Assembly (NCBI GenBank): GCA_964471865.1 | Contig: CAYYHU010000021.1 | Coordinates: 1 to 39,575 of the forward strand | Length of the DNA stretch: 39,575 nucleotides | Source: CAYMUC01 sp964471865 | GTDB lineage: Bacteria > Actinomycetota > Acidimicrobiia > Acidimicrobiales > Ilumatobacteraceae | Reading direction: 5' to 3' | In this document: in pieces, positions 16,767 through 25,419 of the stretch | Layout: every line of letters starts with the position of its first letter | How positions within the stretch are numbered: the stretch's first letter is position 1 | Notes under the pieces: model-generated | Databases searched by the model: none | Told to the model about the DNA's origin: nothing | The model's input: only the letters and a program-made list of their open reading frames with translations | Position numbers and translations under genes: made by a program

Positions 16767-18173
16767 TCACCAACCGGGATCGAAGCCCCCTGCGATGAGG
16801 TGATCGCGAACCCGTCGTTGGAGATGGCGGGCCCGAATCTCTTGGTAGTTGCCCAAGGTCTGGCCGCGCTTGGCGCTGGAGCGGAACCCGCGGGTCTGAG
16901 CAGCCATGTTGGCGGTGTCCTCGTCATAGACCTTGCCGAGACCTCCAAGACCCGCCGCGAGGGTGTAGGAGTCGTCGACGTCGAGTTCGATCAGATCCGG
17001 GGGCGGCGGAGCCTCGCCGGTCGCCGGGCGGGGCCGCAGCATCAACAGATCGAAATAGGAATGATCGTTCGAGGTCGGATCGGGACGGAAGCGGTACACC
17101 ATGCCCAAGCTGAGACCGGGGAAGAAGAACGAGTTCGGGAACACGAAGTATTCGATCGAATCCAACGTGATCGACTCGCTGAGATGGGAGAAGTCCCGCC
17201 CATACTTCTTGCCCATTTCGGACTGGACGTACTTCGCGTAGAAATCCCGAGCCCGCATTCCCTCGGGGAGTTCCAAAGGCTCCATACCGCGACGTAGGTT
17301 CCGCGTCAGATGAGCGAGGATCTCCGCTTCGCTGCGGGGCACCGGACGTTGCGGGCTGTCCATCCCCGTGGTGTGGACGAACCGGGAGATGTTGGGCTCG
17401 AAGACGTCGTATTGGGTCGTGACTTCGTCCCCGAGTTGGCCAGTCGAATGGGTTTCACGCACATGGTAAGCCTCGAGGAACGCCTCTTGGGCGGCCTTCC
17501 AGTTGCAGGGGAGGCGCTTGCGAGCATGGGTTTCGATGTAGCGGTCTTCGAGACCGAATTCGGCGAAATGGGCGGGAAGCACACCGAGGTAGTCCTCGAG
17601 TGGTTGGGCCTGAGGGTCGAAGTTGACCCAGACGAAACCGGCGAAGGTCGCCACCGACATCTCCGGGAGACGGTGGGTCTCGTCGCCGACGTGGGGGAAA
17701 TCCCAGCGATCGGGAAGATCCACGAGTTCGCCATCGAGGGACCAGGTCCAACCGTGAAAGGGACACCGCAACTGAGCCGCGAATCCGCAGGTTCCCGGGC
17801 TTCGCAGTTGCGTACCCCGGTGCATGCAGGCGTTGTAGTACGCCTTGATCTCGCCGGAGGTCGTATGCACGATCAAGGCCGAGTGCGGACCGACGTCGTA
17901 GACGAAGAAGTCGCCCGGTTCGGGAATGTGATCTTGATGACAGGCCCATTGCCAGGTGCGGGACCACATATGGTCGTACTCCGACTGGGCGTAGTCCTCG
18001 CTGGTGTACACGTGATACGAGAGGTCCTCGTCGCCATAGAACACCGGCGACGACTCGAGCAGAGGCCACGGTGGAGGTGTCGGATCAGCGAGGAGTTGAT
18101 CGCGCAGAGTCGGTCCTGGAGCCCGAGCCTCCCCAGGTGCGGGGGCAGAGGTGACGTCTCGAAGATCAGCCAT
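16767..18173 (-). CDS. Rieske non-heme iron oxygenase, alpha subunit
   Basis: A 468-residue aromatic ring-hydroxylating oxygenase large subunit. The Rieske cluster ligands are C116 and H118 (CMHRG) and C137 and H140 (CPFHGWTW). The mononuclear iron site is recognisable as NWKAAQEAFLEAYHVRETH, with H237 and H242 as ligands. FFPGLSLGMVYRFRPD lies in the substrate domain. I place the start at ATG 18173 because TAGGGT at 18180-18185 lies 6 bp ahead; a TTG two codons upstream would overlap this spacing. No reductase gene is adjacent. The substrate is unknown; the family covers aromatic acids, terpenoids and steroids. Confidence 0.92.
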   Translation of the reverse strand: MADLRDVTSAPAPGEARAPGPTLRDQLLADPTPPPWPLLESSPVFYGDEDLSYHVYTSEDYAQSEYDHMWSRTWQWACHQDHIPEPGDFFVYDVGPHSALIVHTTSGEIKAYYNACMHRGTQLRSPGTCGFAAQLRCPFHGWTWSLDGELVDLPDRWDFPHVGDETHRLPEMSVATFAGFVWVNFDPQAQPLEDYLGVLPAHFAEFGLEDRYIETHARKRLPCNWKAAQEAFLEAYHVRETHSTGQLGDEVTTQYDVFEPNISRFVHTTGMDSPQRPVPRSEAEILAHLTRNLRRGMEPLELPEGMRARDFYAKYVQSEMGKKYGRDFSHLSESITLDSIEYFVFPNSFFFPGLSLGMVYRFRPDPTSNDHSYFDLLMLRPRPATGEAPPPPDLIELDVDDSYTLAAGLGGLGKVYDEDTANMAAQTRGFRSSAKRGQTLGNYQEIRARHLQRRVRDHLIAGGFDPGW

Positions 18174-18179
18174 GTCCAA

Positions 18180-18185
18180 ACCCTA
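18180..18185 (-). promoter_or_regulatory. -10 box of the Rieske oxygenase gene (leaderless)
   Basis: TAGGGT on the minus strand, 6 bp before the ATG at 18173. Confidence 0.5.
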
Positions 18186-18193
18186 AACCTTCC

Positions 18194-18212
18194 GCCACCC
18201 CCATCGGGGGGC
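18194..18212. other. GC-rich inverted repeat between divergent genes
   Basis: GCCACCCCC-ATC-GGGGGGC forms a dyad just before the TIM-barrel gene start and close to the Rieske oxygenase promoter. It could be an operator or simply a hairpin in the upstream RNA; its G-run also precedes the ATG at 18216 and may serve as a Shine-Dalgarno. Confidence 0.3.
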
Positions 18213-18215
18213 GTA

Positions 18216-19094
18216 ATGCACGAGACTGCGATCATGGCTGTGACCACGACTCGTCGATCTGCCCGCGATCTCGGTCCCGAGGACCTCGTGTGGGATCACT
18301 TCAGTCGCCCTCGCGTCGATGACGTCGTCGCTCGGGTCCATGCCGCGGCCAAGGCCGGTTACAGCGCGATCGGGGTGTTCCTGGGCACCTGGGCGTCCTT
18401 GCGGGAGAACCCGGCCGCTCTCGATGAGGTGGACGCTGCTCTCGAGTCCACGGGATTGGTCGTCGCGAACATCGAGACCTTGCGGGGCTGGGTCCATGGG
18501 GGAGATGACGAGGCGTTCACACGTCAAGAGGCCCTCGCCTACGACATGGCCGAGCATTGGGGATGTCGATACGTCCAGGTGATCGGAGACGCCGAGGGGT
18601 CACTCGAGGGTGCTGCGGCCGGTTTCGGCGCTTTGTGTGATCGGGCCGCTGACCGGGGCCTGTTGGTCGGGCTCGAGTGGGTGCCTTCGATGACCAACAT
18701 CGAAGACGCTCCCACGGCGCTCGCCATCGTCTCTGAAGCCGATCGGCCCAACGGAGGGTTGTGCGTCGACTCCTGGCATTTCACTCGTTCGACCAATGAT
18801 CTCGATCATCTTCGGGCCATTCCCGGGGAGCTCGTCGTGTCCACCCAGTTCAACGACGGCACGATCCAAGCCGCCGATCCCGACTACTACACCGACTGTT
18901 TGGCCAATCGGGTGTGTCCGGGTGAGGGCGAATTCGCGCTCGTCGAGATGATCCGGATCCTCGATGCTGCGGGCTCTCGGGCCCCCATCGGCATCGAGAT
19001 CTGTTCCTCGGAACTGTGGGCAGGACCCGTGGATGAAGCCGCTCGACGGGGGGCGGATGCCATGCGGCGCGTGTTGGCTACCGCTCGGTCCTGA
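18216..19094 (+). CDS. Sugar phosphate isomerase/epimerase-like TIM-barrel protein
   Basis: A 292-residue protein with the AP-endonuclease-2/xylose-isomerase-like TIM-barrel pattern: AAAKAGYSAIGVFLGTW (beta 1), GLVVANIETLRGW, CRYVQVIGD, LLVGLEWVPSMTNIED, LCVDSWHFTRSTND, and a final IGIEICSSELWAG. The E, D, H and E residues in these strand ends are typical metal ligands. Members isomerise sugars, inositols or dehydroshikimate. The start may be ATG at 18216 or 18234. It is divergent from the Rieske oxygenase and overlaps the end of murJ by 17 bp tail to tail. Confidence 0.82.
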   Translation: MHETAIMAVTTTRRSARDLGPEDLVWDHFSRPRVDDVVARVHAAAKAGYSAIGVFLGTWASLRENPAALDEVDAALESTGLVVANIETLRGWVHGGDDEAFTRQEALAYDMAEHWGCRYVQVIGDAEGSLEGAAAGFGALCDRAADRGLLVGLEWVPSMTNIEDAPTALAIVSEADRPNGGLCVDSWHFTRSTNDLDHLRAIPGELVVSTQFNDGTIQAADPDYYTDCLANRVCPGEGEFALVEMIRILDAAGSRAPIGIEICSSELWAGPVDEAARRGADAMRRVLATARS

Positions 19095-20694
19095 CTGCGA
19101 GGCGGCGGACTCGCGCCGCCAGGCTGCGGATCTCGGGCACCCCGAGTATCCCGGCGAGTCCGATGAAGGTGACCACTCCGGTGGCACCTCCCACGCCACA
19201 GCGAACCCAGGCGCCCACGCCCTCGTCGGCACCGACGCGCCGAGAGATCAACCAGGTGATCTGCGCCATGACGACTGCGGCGAGCACGATGGGGACCAGA
19301 CCAACGACGAGGGGCCGCAACTCGAACTGCCCGACCTTGCGTGCCAGGATCCGCAAGGCCCAGACCGCACTGACGAGATAGGCCAGACCGAACGCCAAAC
19401 CGAGACCGGCGACGTCCCACCACCTCACGAACACGACCGCGAGCGCGATGTTGATCAGGTTCTCTGCGGTGTTGACCACGAAGGGTGTCCGCGTGTCGTT
19501 GTGGGCGTAGAAGCCGCGCAGCGTGAACAAGTAGATCGAAAATCCCGCCAATCCGATGCTGAAGCCCGCCAAGGCCCGGGCCGTGGTGTCTGCGGCGTCG
19601 GCATCGAACTGGCCGTGTTGGAGCAGAGCACCCACGAGTGGGCGGGCCAAGACCAACAATCCCAACGATGCCGGGATGGTCGCGAGCGCGATGAGATGGA
19701 CTCCTCGTCTCGTCGTGGTGACGAAACCCCTTCGGTCCCGGCTCGCGACTCGGCGGGCGAGTTCGGGCGCGAACGTCGTGGCGATCGACATCGCCAGCAG
19801 GCCATGAGGAAGCTGGAAAAAGATGAAGGCCTTCGTATAGGCATCCTGGCCACCGCTGCCGGGTTCAGCCAGGTTCTTCACCACGATCAGTGCGATCTGA
19901 TTGGCGATGACGAAACCGAAGGTCCACCCTGACAATGACACCAGGGTTCGAACCGCCGGATGTCTCCAGTCGGGTCGGAATCGCAACCGGACACCGGCCT
20001 TGCCCAGAGCCGGAATCAAGGCCAGGGCCATCGTGGCGATTCCTGCGGTGGCCCCGAGTCCCAGCACCCAGGTGAGGGGATCGCCGGGACCGGCGTCCAC
20101 CAGCGAGGGACTCTCGGAGTCGATCACCCCGGGAACCATCGCCAGGCTCGCGATGATCACCAGATTCGCGAGTACCGGCGACCATGCGGCCGCGAAGAAG
20201 CGGCGTCGAGCGTGCAAGAGGGCGGTGGCCAGAGTCGTCAGTCCGTAGAAAAAGATCTGAACGAGAAAGATTCGTGCCAGTGCCGTACCGGTGCGCCGAA
20301 GCGCCTCGACGTCCACCCCGTCAGCAGGGGTGAGTGAGAACATCCGGAAGATCCACGGAGCGGCGAGAACGGCGACGAGGGTGGTCGCGAACAACACGAC
20401 CACCGCGACCGAGACGACCGCCTCGGTCGCGTCGGGGTCCTCGCGTTCGACGTGGCGGGTGAACAACGGGACGAGACTCGCCGAGAGGACTCCGCCGAGC
20501 AGAAGTTCATAGATCGAGTTCGGTGAGTTGTTGGCACCGTCGTAGGCGTCGGCCAGAGCGGTCTGACCGATGACGATCCCGAAGACGACGACTCGCGCGA
20601 GACCGGTGAGACGCGACATCGCGGTTCCGCTCGCAACGATGACGTTCGAGCGCCACAGACCCGCGGGGTTCGGTGGCGTTCCAGCCGTCGTCAT
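19078..20694 (-). CDS. murJ: Lipid II flippase MurJ
   Basis: A 538-residue MOP-superfamily membrane protein that moves lipid II across the membrane. The N-terminal block SNVIVASGTAMSRLTGLARVVV and the following YDGANNSPNSIYELLLGGVLSASLVPLF are typical of MurJ. About fourteen hydrophobic segments are visible. The start ATG at 20694 is fixed by homology and by TACCGT at 20702-20707, 7 bp ahead. No C-terminal kinase-like extension as in mycobacterial MviN is present. It is divergent from the MoxR gene. Its last 17 bp overlap the TIM-barrel gene. Confidence 0.94.
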   Translation of the reverse strand: MTTAGTPPNPAGLWRSNVIVASGTAMSRLTGLARVVVFGIVIGQTALADAYDGANNSPNSIYELLLGGVLSASLVPLFTRHVEREDPDATEAVVSVAVVVLFATTLVAVLAAPWIFRMFSLTPADGVDVEALRRTGTALARIFLVQIFFYGLTTLATALLHARRRFFAAAWSPVLANLVIIASLAMVPGVIDSESPSLVDAGPGDPLTWVLGLGATAGIATMALALIPALGKAGVRLRFRPDWRHPAVRTLVSLSGWTFGFVIANQIALIVVKNLAEPGSGGQDAYTKAFIFFQLPHGLLAMSIATTFAPELARRVASRDRRGFVTTTRRGVHLIALATIPASLGLLVLARPLVGALLQHGQFDADAADTTARALAGFSIGLAGFSIYLFTLRGFYAHNDTRTPFVVNTAENLINIALAVVFVRWWDVAGLGLAFGLAYLVSAVWALRILARKVGQFELRPLVVGLVPIVLAAVVMAQITWLISRRVGADEGVGAWVRCGVGGATGVVTFIGLAGILGVPEIRSLAARVRRLAVRTER

Positions 20695-20701
20695 CGCAGG
20701 G

Positions 20702-20707
20702 ACGGTA
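20702..20707 (-). promoter_or_regulatory. -10 box of murJ (leaderless)
   Basis: TACCGT on the minus strand with a 7-bp spacer to the murJ ATG. Confidence 0.5.
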
Positions 20708-20729
20708 GCGAATCGGGCTGCTCCGCTGA

Positions 20730-20760
20730 TTGATGCCGGTCGCGACGTCCCTTGTAGGGT
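20730..20760 (+). promoter_or_regulatory. Promoter of the MoxR operon (leaderless)
   Basis: A TTGATG -35-like hexamer (20730-20735), a 19-bp spacer and TAGGGT (20755-20760) precede the ATG at 20768 by 7 bp, so transcription should begin at the start codon. Confidence 0.55.
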
Positions 20761-20767
20761 GCCGACC

Positions 20768-21634
20768 ATGGTGCAGCGTTTCGACAGCGTCCAGCAGGTC
20801 CGTGATGGACTGCGCGACGTCAACTATCTCGCCGATGAGGGCATTGCGGGGGTTGCGTATCTCGCCGACCGACTCGGAAAACCCGTCCTCGTGGAGGGGC
20901 CCGCAGGAACGGGCAAGACCCAGTTGGCCAAGAGCATCGCGGAGCTCACCGGATCCCGCCTGATCCGCCTTCAGTGTTACGAGGGTCTCGACGAGTCCAA
21001 AGCGCTGTACGAGTGGAACTACAAGAAGCAGTTGCTGCGTATCCAGGCTGACAAGAACTCCGACGGGTGGAGTGATCTCCACGACGACATCTTCTCTGAA
21101 GAGTTCTTGTTGACCCGGCCCTTGCTCGAAGCGATCCGCTCACCCGAACCGGTGGTTCTTCTGATCGACGAAGTCGACCGCGTCGAGGTGGAAACCGAAG
21201 CGTTGCTGCTCGAGGTGTTGTCCGAGTATCAGGTGTCGATTCCCGAACTGGGAACCATCACGGCGAACCAGATCCCGCTGGTGTTTCTGACATCGAACAA
21301 CACCCGAGAGCTGTCCGAGGCCCTCAAGCGTCGCTGCTTGTATCTGCACGTGGACTACCCCGATCTCGAGCGCGAAAAAGAGATCGTTCTCGCCAAGGTT
21401 CCCGATGTGTCGGAAAACCTCGCGGATCAGATCGCTCGGATCGTGCGCAGCATCCGTCAGTTGGACCTGAAGAAGGCGCCGAGTGTGTCGGAGACCTTGG
21501 ATTGGGCTCGCACGCTGGTGTTGCTCGGTATCGATCACATCGAAGCCCAACAGGCCAAAGAAACTTTGCACATCCTGCTCAAGTACCAGACCGATATCGC
21601 CAAGGCCGCCAAGGAACTCGCGAGCGACGCCTGA
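20768..21634 (+). CDS. MoxR-type AAA+ ATPase
   Basis: A 288-residue AAA+ ATPase of the MoxR/CoxD class, chaperones that mature or activate partner complexes. Walker A is GPAGTGKTQLAKS and Walker B is VVLLIDEVDRVE; sensor 1 is VFLTSNNTRELSEALKRRC. Its partner is the VWA protein encoded 28 bp downstream, the usual MoxR-VWA pairing. It is divergent from murJ. ATG at 20768 is supported by the promoter spacing. In carboxydotrophs CoxD-CoxE help mature CO dehydrogenase, but no coxMSL genes are here, so the client is unknown. Confidence 0.92.
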   Translation: MVQRFDSVQQVRDGLRDVNYLADEGIAGVAYLADRLGKPVLVEGPAGTGKTQLAKSIAELTGSRLIRLQCYEGLDESKALYEWNYKKQLLRIQADKNSDGWSDLHDDIFSEEFLLTRPLLEAIRSPEPVVLLIDEVDRVEVETEALLLEVLSEYQVSIPELGTITANQIPLVFLTSNNTRELSEALKRRCLYLHVDYPDLEREKEIVLAKVPDVSENLADQIARIVRSIRQLDLKKAPSVSETLDWARTLVLLGIDHIEAQQAKETLHILLKYQTDIAKAAKELASDA

Positions 21635-21662
21635 GGGCGTCGGGTCACGAAGGGAACCAGTC

Positions 21663-23102
21663 GTGCTCGACTTGATGTCCGGGTTCGTTCAAGAGTTACG
21701 CGCCGCGGGCTTGCCGGTGAGCCTGACCGAGAACCTGGACGCCATGGAGGCGGTTCGCCACATCCCTCTCGAGGACCGAGAGGCGTTCAAGTACGCACTC
21801 GGTGCCACTCTGGTGAAGTCCAACGCCCATTGGCGCGCCTTCGAGACGGTGTTCGAGGTGTACTTCAGTCTGCGCGGTCCCGAATACGCGTTGACGAAGG
21901 ACGGTGACGCCGACGTCGACGAGATGTGGCGTGAGATGCAGGACGAGTTGCGCCAAGGCGAGGGCCGAGGTGGCGCCGGGGGAAGCCTCGACGCGCTGAC
22001 ACCTGAGGAACTCGCTCAACTTCTGATGCGGGCACTGATGGCGGGAGATCAAGCGTTGATGCGGGCGCTCGCGCGTCAAGCGGTGCAGCGTTTCGCCGGG
22101 ATGGAGCCGGGTCGACCCGTCGGAGGGACGTATTACCTGTACCGAACTCTGCGCAACCTCGAACTCGACTCGATGACCGACAAGTTGCTCGAGGCTTCAC
22201 GTCAACAGGTTGGAGGCGAACTGACCGAGCTCGAGGAACGCCTCGAACGCGATGAGTACGACCACCGGATCGAAGCGTTCAAAGCCGAGATCGAAGCCGA
22301 GATCCGTCGTCGCCTGGTTGCGGACCGCGGCGCCGAGGCGATGGCCAAGACGCTTCGCAAACCCCTTCCCGAAGACGTCGAGTTCATGCATGCCAGCCGT
22401 GACGAGATGGTCAACCTGCGTAAGGCACTCGTCCCGCTCACCAGAAAGTTGGCGGCTCGGCTCGCCCGTAAGCGTCGTCACGGCCGCAAAGGGCCTTTGG
22501 ATTTTCGCAATACGGTGCGGCATTCCTTGAGCTACGGCGGAGTGCCTGCAGACCCCAAGTTCAAATATCCGCGTCCGTCGAAACCCGAACTGATGGTGAT
22601 CGCTGATATTTCGGGAAGCGTGGCGGCTTTTGCTCGCTTCACGCTGATGCTCGTCTACGCGATTCAGAACCAGTTCTCCAAGGTGCGCAGTTTCGTGTTC
22701 ATCGATGGCCTCGACGAGGTCACGGACTATTTCAAAGCGACCGAGGACATCCAAGAGGCCATTCATCGGGTGAACACCGAGGCCGATGTCATCTGGGTGG
22801 ACGGCCACAGCGATTACGGCCACGCGCTCGAGGTGTTCTGGGAACGCTACGGACGTGATGTGGGGACCAAGACAACGGTTCTGTTGCTCGGGGACGCTCG
22901 CAACAACTACCACGCCTCTCAGTCCTGGGTGGTCAAAGAGATTCGCAAACGGGCTCGACACGTGTACTGGCTCAACCCCGAACCTCGGAGTTACTGGAAC
23001 ACCGGAGACTCGATCGTGGGGGAGTACGCCACCCATACCGATGGGCTGTACGAATGCCGGAACCTGCGCCAGTTGGAGGCCTTTGTGGAGAAGTTGACGT
23101 GA
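21663..23102 (+). CDS. VWA-domain protein, CoxE-like
   Basis: A 479-residue protein with a C-terminal von Willebrand A domain. The MIDAS motif D-x-S-x-S is seen in MVIADISGSVAAFARFTL, with a later TTVLLLGDARNNYH strand. The N-terminal half (RAAGLPVSLTENLDAMEAVRHI) is typical of CoxE-like proteins, and the middle is charged and helical (about 160-290). GTG at 21663 follows GAAGGGA at 21648-21654; ATG at 21675 is possible. It is co-transcribed with the MoxR ATPase and probably forms its VWA partner. The stop overlaps the start of the phosphatase gene (GTGA). Confidence 0.9.
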   Translation: MLDLMSGFVQELRAAGLPVSLTENLDAMEAVRHIPLEDREAFKYALGATLVKSNAHWRAFETVFEVYFSLRGPEYALTKDGDADVDEMWREMQDELRQGEGRGGAGGSLDALTPEELAQLLMRALMAGDQALMRALARQAVQRFAGMEPGRPVGGTYYLYRTLRNLELDSMTDKLLEASRQQVGGELTELEERLERDEYDHRIEAFKAEIEAEIRRRLVADRGAEAMAKTLRKPLPEDVEFMHASRDEMVNLRKALVPLTRKLAARLARKRRHGRKGPLDFRNTVRHSLSYGGVPADPKFKYPRPSKPELMVIADISGSVAAFARFTLMLVYAIQNQFSKVRSFVFIDGLDEVTDYFKATEDIQEAIHRVNTEADVIWVDGHSDYGHALEVFWERYGRDVGTKTTVLLLGDARNNYHASQSWVVKEIRKRARHVYWLNPEPRSYWNTGDSIVGEYATHTDGLYECRNLRQLEAFVEKLT

Positions 23103-23770
23103 CGCGGTTGATCCTGGTTCGCCATGGTGAGTCCGAGGTGACGGTTCGTCGGATCGTGGGTGGACCGCGCAGTTGTGTCGGTTTGTCCGAACTGGGCCGG
23201 GCTCAGGCGCAGGCCCTGTGTGACCGTCTCGTCGCGAGCGGAGAAATCGCTGCTGACGTGTTGATGTCGAGTGCCTATCCCCGAGCCCTCGAGACCGCTC
23301 AGATCATCGCCCCGGCGTTGGGAGGCCTCGAGGTGGCGATCGATGCGGGGCTTGGCGAACACGATCCCGGACCGGACTGTGACGGTTTGACCTTCGAAGA
23401 GTTCGTCGAACGGCATGGTCGGCCCGATTGGGAATCCGACCCGCATGCCGTCACGTTTCCGGGTGGCGAAACGGTGGCCGAATTCCATCATCGCGTCGGA
23501 TTGGCGACCTCTCGGTTGCTGCGCGAGTACAGCGATGCCACGATCGTGGTCGCCTGCCACGGTGGCGTGGTGGACGCCGTGCTGCGCCAAGCCCTCAAGA
23601 CGGCGCCGACCGGCATCTTCGAAGTGCACACGCTGAACACGTCGCTGACCGAGTTGGTCCATGTGCGTCCCGGTCGTTGGCGTCTGGTCCGCTACAACGA
23701 CATCGCTCATCTTGCGGGTCTGCCCCCTGAGACTCCCCGTCGAGACGTCGCGACTGCTGCTGCCGACTGA
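23099..23770 (+). CDS. Histidine phosphatase family protein
   Basis: A 223-residue phosphoglycerate-mutase-like phosphatase. The catalytic motif is LVRHGES at residues 6-12, with H9 as the phosphorylated residue. A second conserved histidine is in VACHGGVVDAVLR, and the acid residue is in GLGEHDPGPD. The start GTG at 23099 overlaps the VWA stop by 4 bp, so it is translationally coupled to the MoxR-VWA operon. Its substrate cannot be told; relatives act on phosphosugars, alpha-ribazole phosphate or phosphoproteins. A link of this phosphatase to MoxR function is inference. Confidence 0.88.
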   Translation: MTRLILVRHGESEVTVRRIVGGPRSCVGLSELGRAQAQALCDRLVASGEIAADVLMSSAYPRALETAQIIAPALGGLEVAIDAGLGEHDPGPDCDGLTFEEFVERHGRPDWESDPHAVTFPGGETVAEFHHRVGLATSRLLREYSDATIVVACHGGVVDAVLRQALKTAPTGIFEVHTLNTSLTELVHVRPGRWRLVRYNDIAHLAGLPPETPRRDVATAAAD

Positions 23771-23789
23771 CAGTCGATCACCGACGAGG

Positions 23790-23806
23790 CGCTGGCTAGG
23801 TCAGCG
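23790..23806. terminator. Candidate bidirectional terminator hairpin
   Basis: CGCTG and CAGCG pair around a 7-nt loop between the convergent phosphatase and nitroreductase genes, overlapping the last bases of the latter. The stem is only 5 bp and has no T-tract. Confidence 0.3.
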
Positions 23807-24400
23807 TTCGACGACGACTTCGTCGAGGTCGAGACGGGGGAGCCGTTGCATCCAGGCGTTCGGGGCCGGATGTCCGATGTTGACCACCATGATCGACCGC
23901 CATGTCGTATCGCTCAGCAGTGCTGCGTCGAGTCCGGGGGCGTCGTAGCCCAACATGGGTCCGGCGGCGAGGCCCAGAGCCCGAATTCCCACGATCACAT
24001 ATCCGGCTTGCAGCCAGGCCTGTGAGATCGCGGTCCGGAGTCGGTGGTCGTCGTCGGCGAACAGCGCCTCGGCTCCGGGAACATGGGGAAAGGTCCGAGA
24101 GAGTCGGGTGTGGAAGTCGACGTCAGCCGCGAGCACGGCGATGAGGGGTGCAGACTCGGCCTTGGGTTTGTTGCCGTCGGCCAGATGAGAGATCACCGTG
24201 GCTCGAGCGGCGTCGCTTCGAGCGAGCATCATCCGAAGCGGCTGGGTGTTCATCGTGGTCGGACCCCATTTGACCAGGTCGTAGAGCGCCTCGATCTGGG
24301 TGCTCGTGACGGGCTCGGGGGTAAAAGCGCTCGCGGTGCGGGCATCTCGAAACAACAGATCCTGGGCGGCGGTATCGAGAACGATCGGCGATGGGAGCAT
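23801..24400 (-). CDS. Nitroreductase family protein (malonic semialdehyde reductase-like)
   Basis: A 199-residue FMN-dependent reductase. It matches the RutE/HadB-like branch: FRDARTASAFTPEPV, LYDLVKWGPTTMNTQPLRM, SAPLIAVLAAD, and a final GYDAPGLDAALL followed by SIMVVNIGHPA. In E. coli RutE helps reduce malonic semialdehyde during pyrimidine breakdown, but no other rut genes are here, so the physiological role is open. ATG at 24400 has GGAGGA 5 bp ahead, one of the few clear Shine-Dalgarno sites in this half of the window. A TAGGGT -10 box lies at 24430-24435. Confidence 0.88.
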   Translation of the reverse strand: MLPSPIVLDTAAQDLLFRDARTASAFTPEPVTSTQIEALYDLVKWGPTTMNTQPLRMMLARSDAARATVISHLADGNKPKAESAPLIAVLAADVDFHTRLSRTFPHVPGAEALFADDDHRLRTAISQAWLQAGYVIVGIRALGLAAGPMLGYDAPGLDAALLSDTTWRSIMVVNIGHPAPNAWMQRLPRLDLDEVVVER

Positions 24401-24429
24401 GGGGGTCCTCCTCTGGCAGGCGGCGACGC

Positions 24430-24435
24430 ACCCTA
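24430..24435 (-). promoter_or_regulatory. -10 box of the nitroreductase gene
   Basis: TAGGGT on the minus strand, 29 bp before the ATG, leaving a 5'UTR of about 23 nt that holds the GGAGGA ribosome binding site at 24406-24411. Confidence 0.4.
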
Positions 24436-24545
24436 GCGGTGTGTGCTGGTGACCCCACGGCCACAGCGTTCGCAAGTGCTGAGAGATGGGTGTTCGGCTC
24501 CGGGGGCATCGTTGCCACACCAGCGAGACGGCATCGGGGGATCAC

Positions 24546-24551
24546 TAGCAT
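24546..24551 (+). promoter_or_regulatory. -10 box of the SDR gene (leaderless)
   Basis: TAGCAT with a 7-bp spacer before the ATG at 24559; it fixes the start of that gene. Confidence 0.55.
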
Positions 24552-24558
24552 CGCCGAC

Positions 24559-25419
24559 ATGGCGACACCTCCTGTGACCACCCCTGCATCATTGACGGGC
24601 CGAACTCTGGAACGGGTTCTCGACGGGCGAATCGCCGTCGTGATCGGCGGCCACAGTGGTTTCGGTTTGTCGATCTCCCAACGTTTCACCGCGGCTGGGG
24701 CGACCGTGGTCGTGGCGGGGCGCCGCGGTGACGTTCTCGCCGAGGTCGCAGCCGTTCTCGGCGGAGATCACGAGGTGTGCGACATCACCGACGACGCTCA
24801 GGTCCGCCAACTCGTCGATGCGGTGGTGGCCAGACATGGTCGTGTCGATATCGCCGTCAACTGCGCCGGCTTCGAACAGTCGACACCCTTGGCCGAGTTG
24901 ACTCCGGAACGGCTCGAGCCGATGCAGGCGGTGCAGTTCACCGGGGCGTTGTACGCCATGCGGCATTTCGGCAATGCCCTGGCCGCCTCGGGTGGAGGCG
25001 TGTTTCTCAATCTGTCGTCTCAGACGGCTCACACTCCGGCGCTCGGCCTCACGGCCTATGCCAGTGCCAAGGCGGGTATCGAATATGCGACCAAGATCGC
25101 GGCTGTCGAATACGGCGATCGCCATGTTCGCTTCAATGCGATCGCTGCGGGTCTGATCGAAACCCCGATGACGGCGCATATCTTCAGTTACGAACCCGCG
25201 ATCCAAGCGGTACGGGAACTCACCCCCGTGGGACGTATGGGTCATCCCGACGACATCGCAGCCGCCGCGCTCTATCTCTGCAGCGATGATGCGGCCTTCG
25301 TGACCGGGCAGACCTTGAGTGTGGACGGGGGAGCGTCCCTGCTCGCTCTTCCCACCCCTCAGATCCGCGCCGATGTTCTGCGGCGGTGGACTGAAGCCCA
25401 GGAGGCTGCCGGCGAGTGA
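24559..25419 (+). CDS. Short-chain dehydrogenase/reductase
   Basis: A 286-residue classical SDR using NAD(P). The cofactor loop reads GGHSGFG (TGxxxGxG type, starting with Gly instead of Thr), and NCAG is present. The catalytic residues appear in LNLSSQTAHTPALGLTAYASAKAG (Ser, Tyr-x3-Lys). The C-terminal TPVGRMGHPDDIAAAALYL and FVTGQTLSVDGGASL are typical. It overlaps the GMC oxidoreductase gene by 1-4 bp, so the two are translated together and may act on the same alcohol or carbonyl substrate. Which substrate is unknown. Confidence 0.93.
   Translation: MATPPVTTPASLTGRTLERVLDGRIAVVIGGHSGFGLSISQRFTAAGATVVVAGRRGDVLAEVAAVLGGDHEVCDITDDAQVRQLVDAVVARHGRVDIAVNCAGFEQSTPLAELTPERLEPMQAVQFTGALYAMRHFGNALAASGGGVFLNLSSQTAHTPALGLTAYASAKAGIEYATKIAAVEYGDRHVRFNAIAAGLIETPMTAHIFSYEPAIQAVRELTPVGRMGHPDDIAAAALYLCSDDAAFVTGQTLSVDGGASLLALPTPQIRADVLRRWTEAQEAAGE

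Noticed and set aside
20768..23102. CO dehydrogenase maturation genes coxD and coxE.
   Set aside because: The proteins are of this type, but no coxM, coxS or coxL is in the window, so the specific names are not justified.
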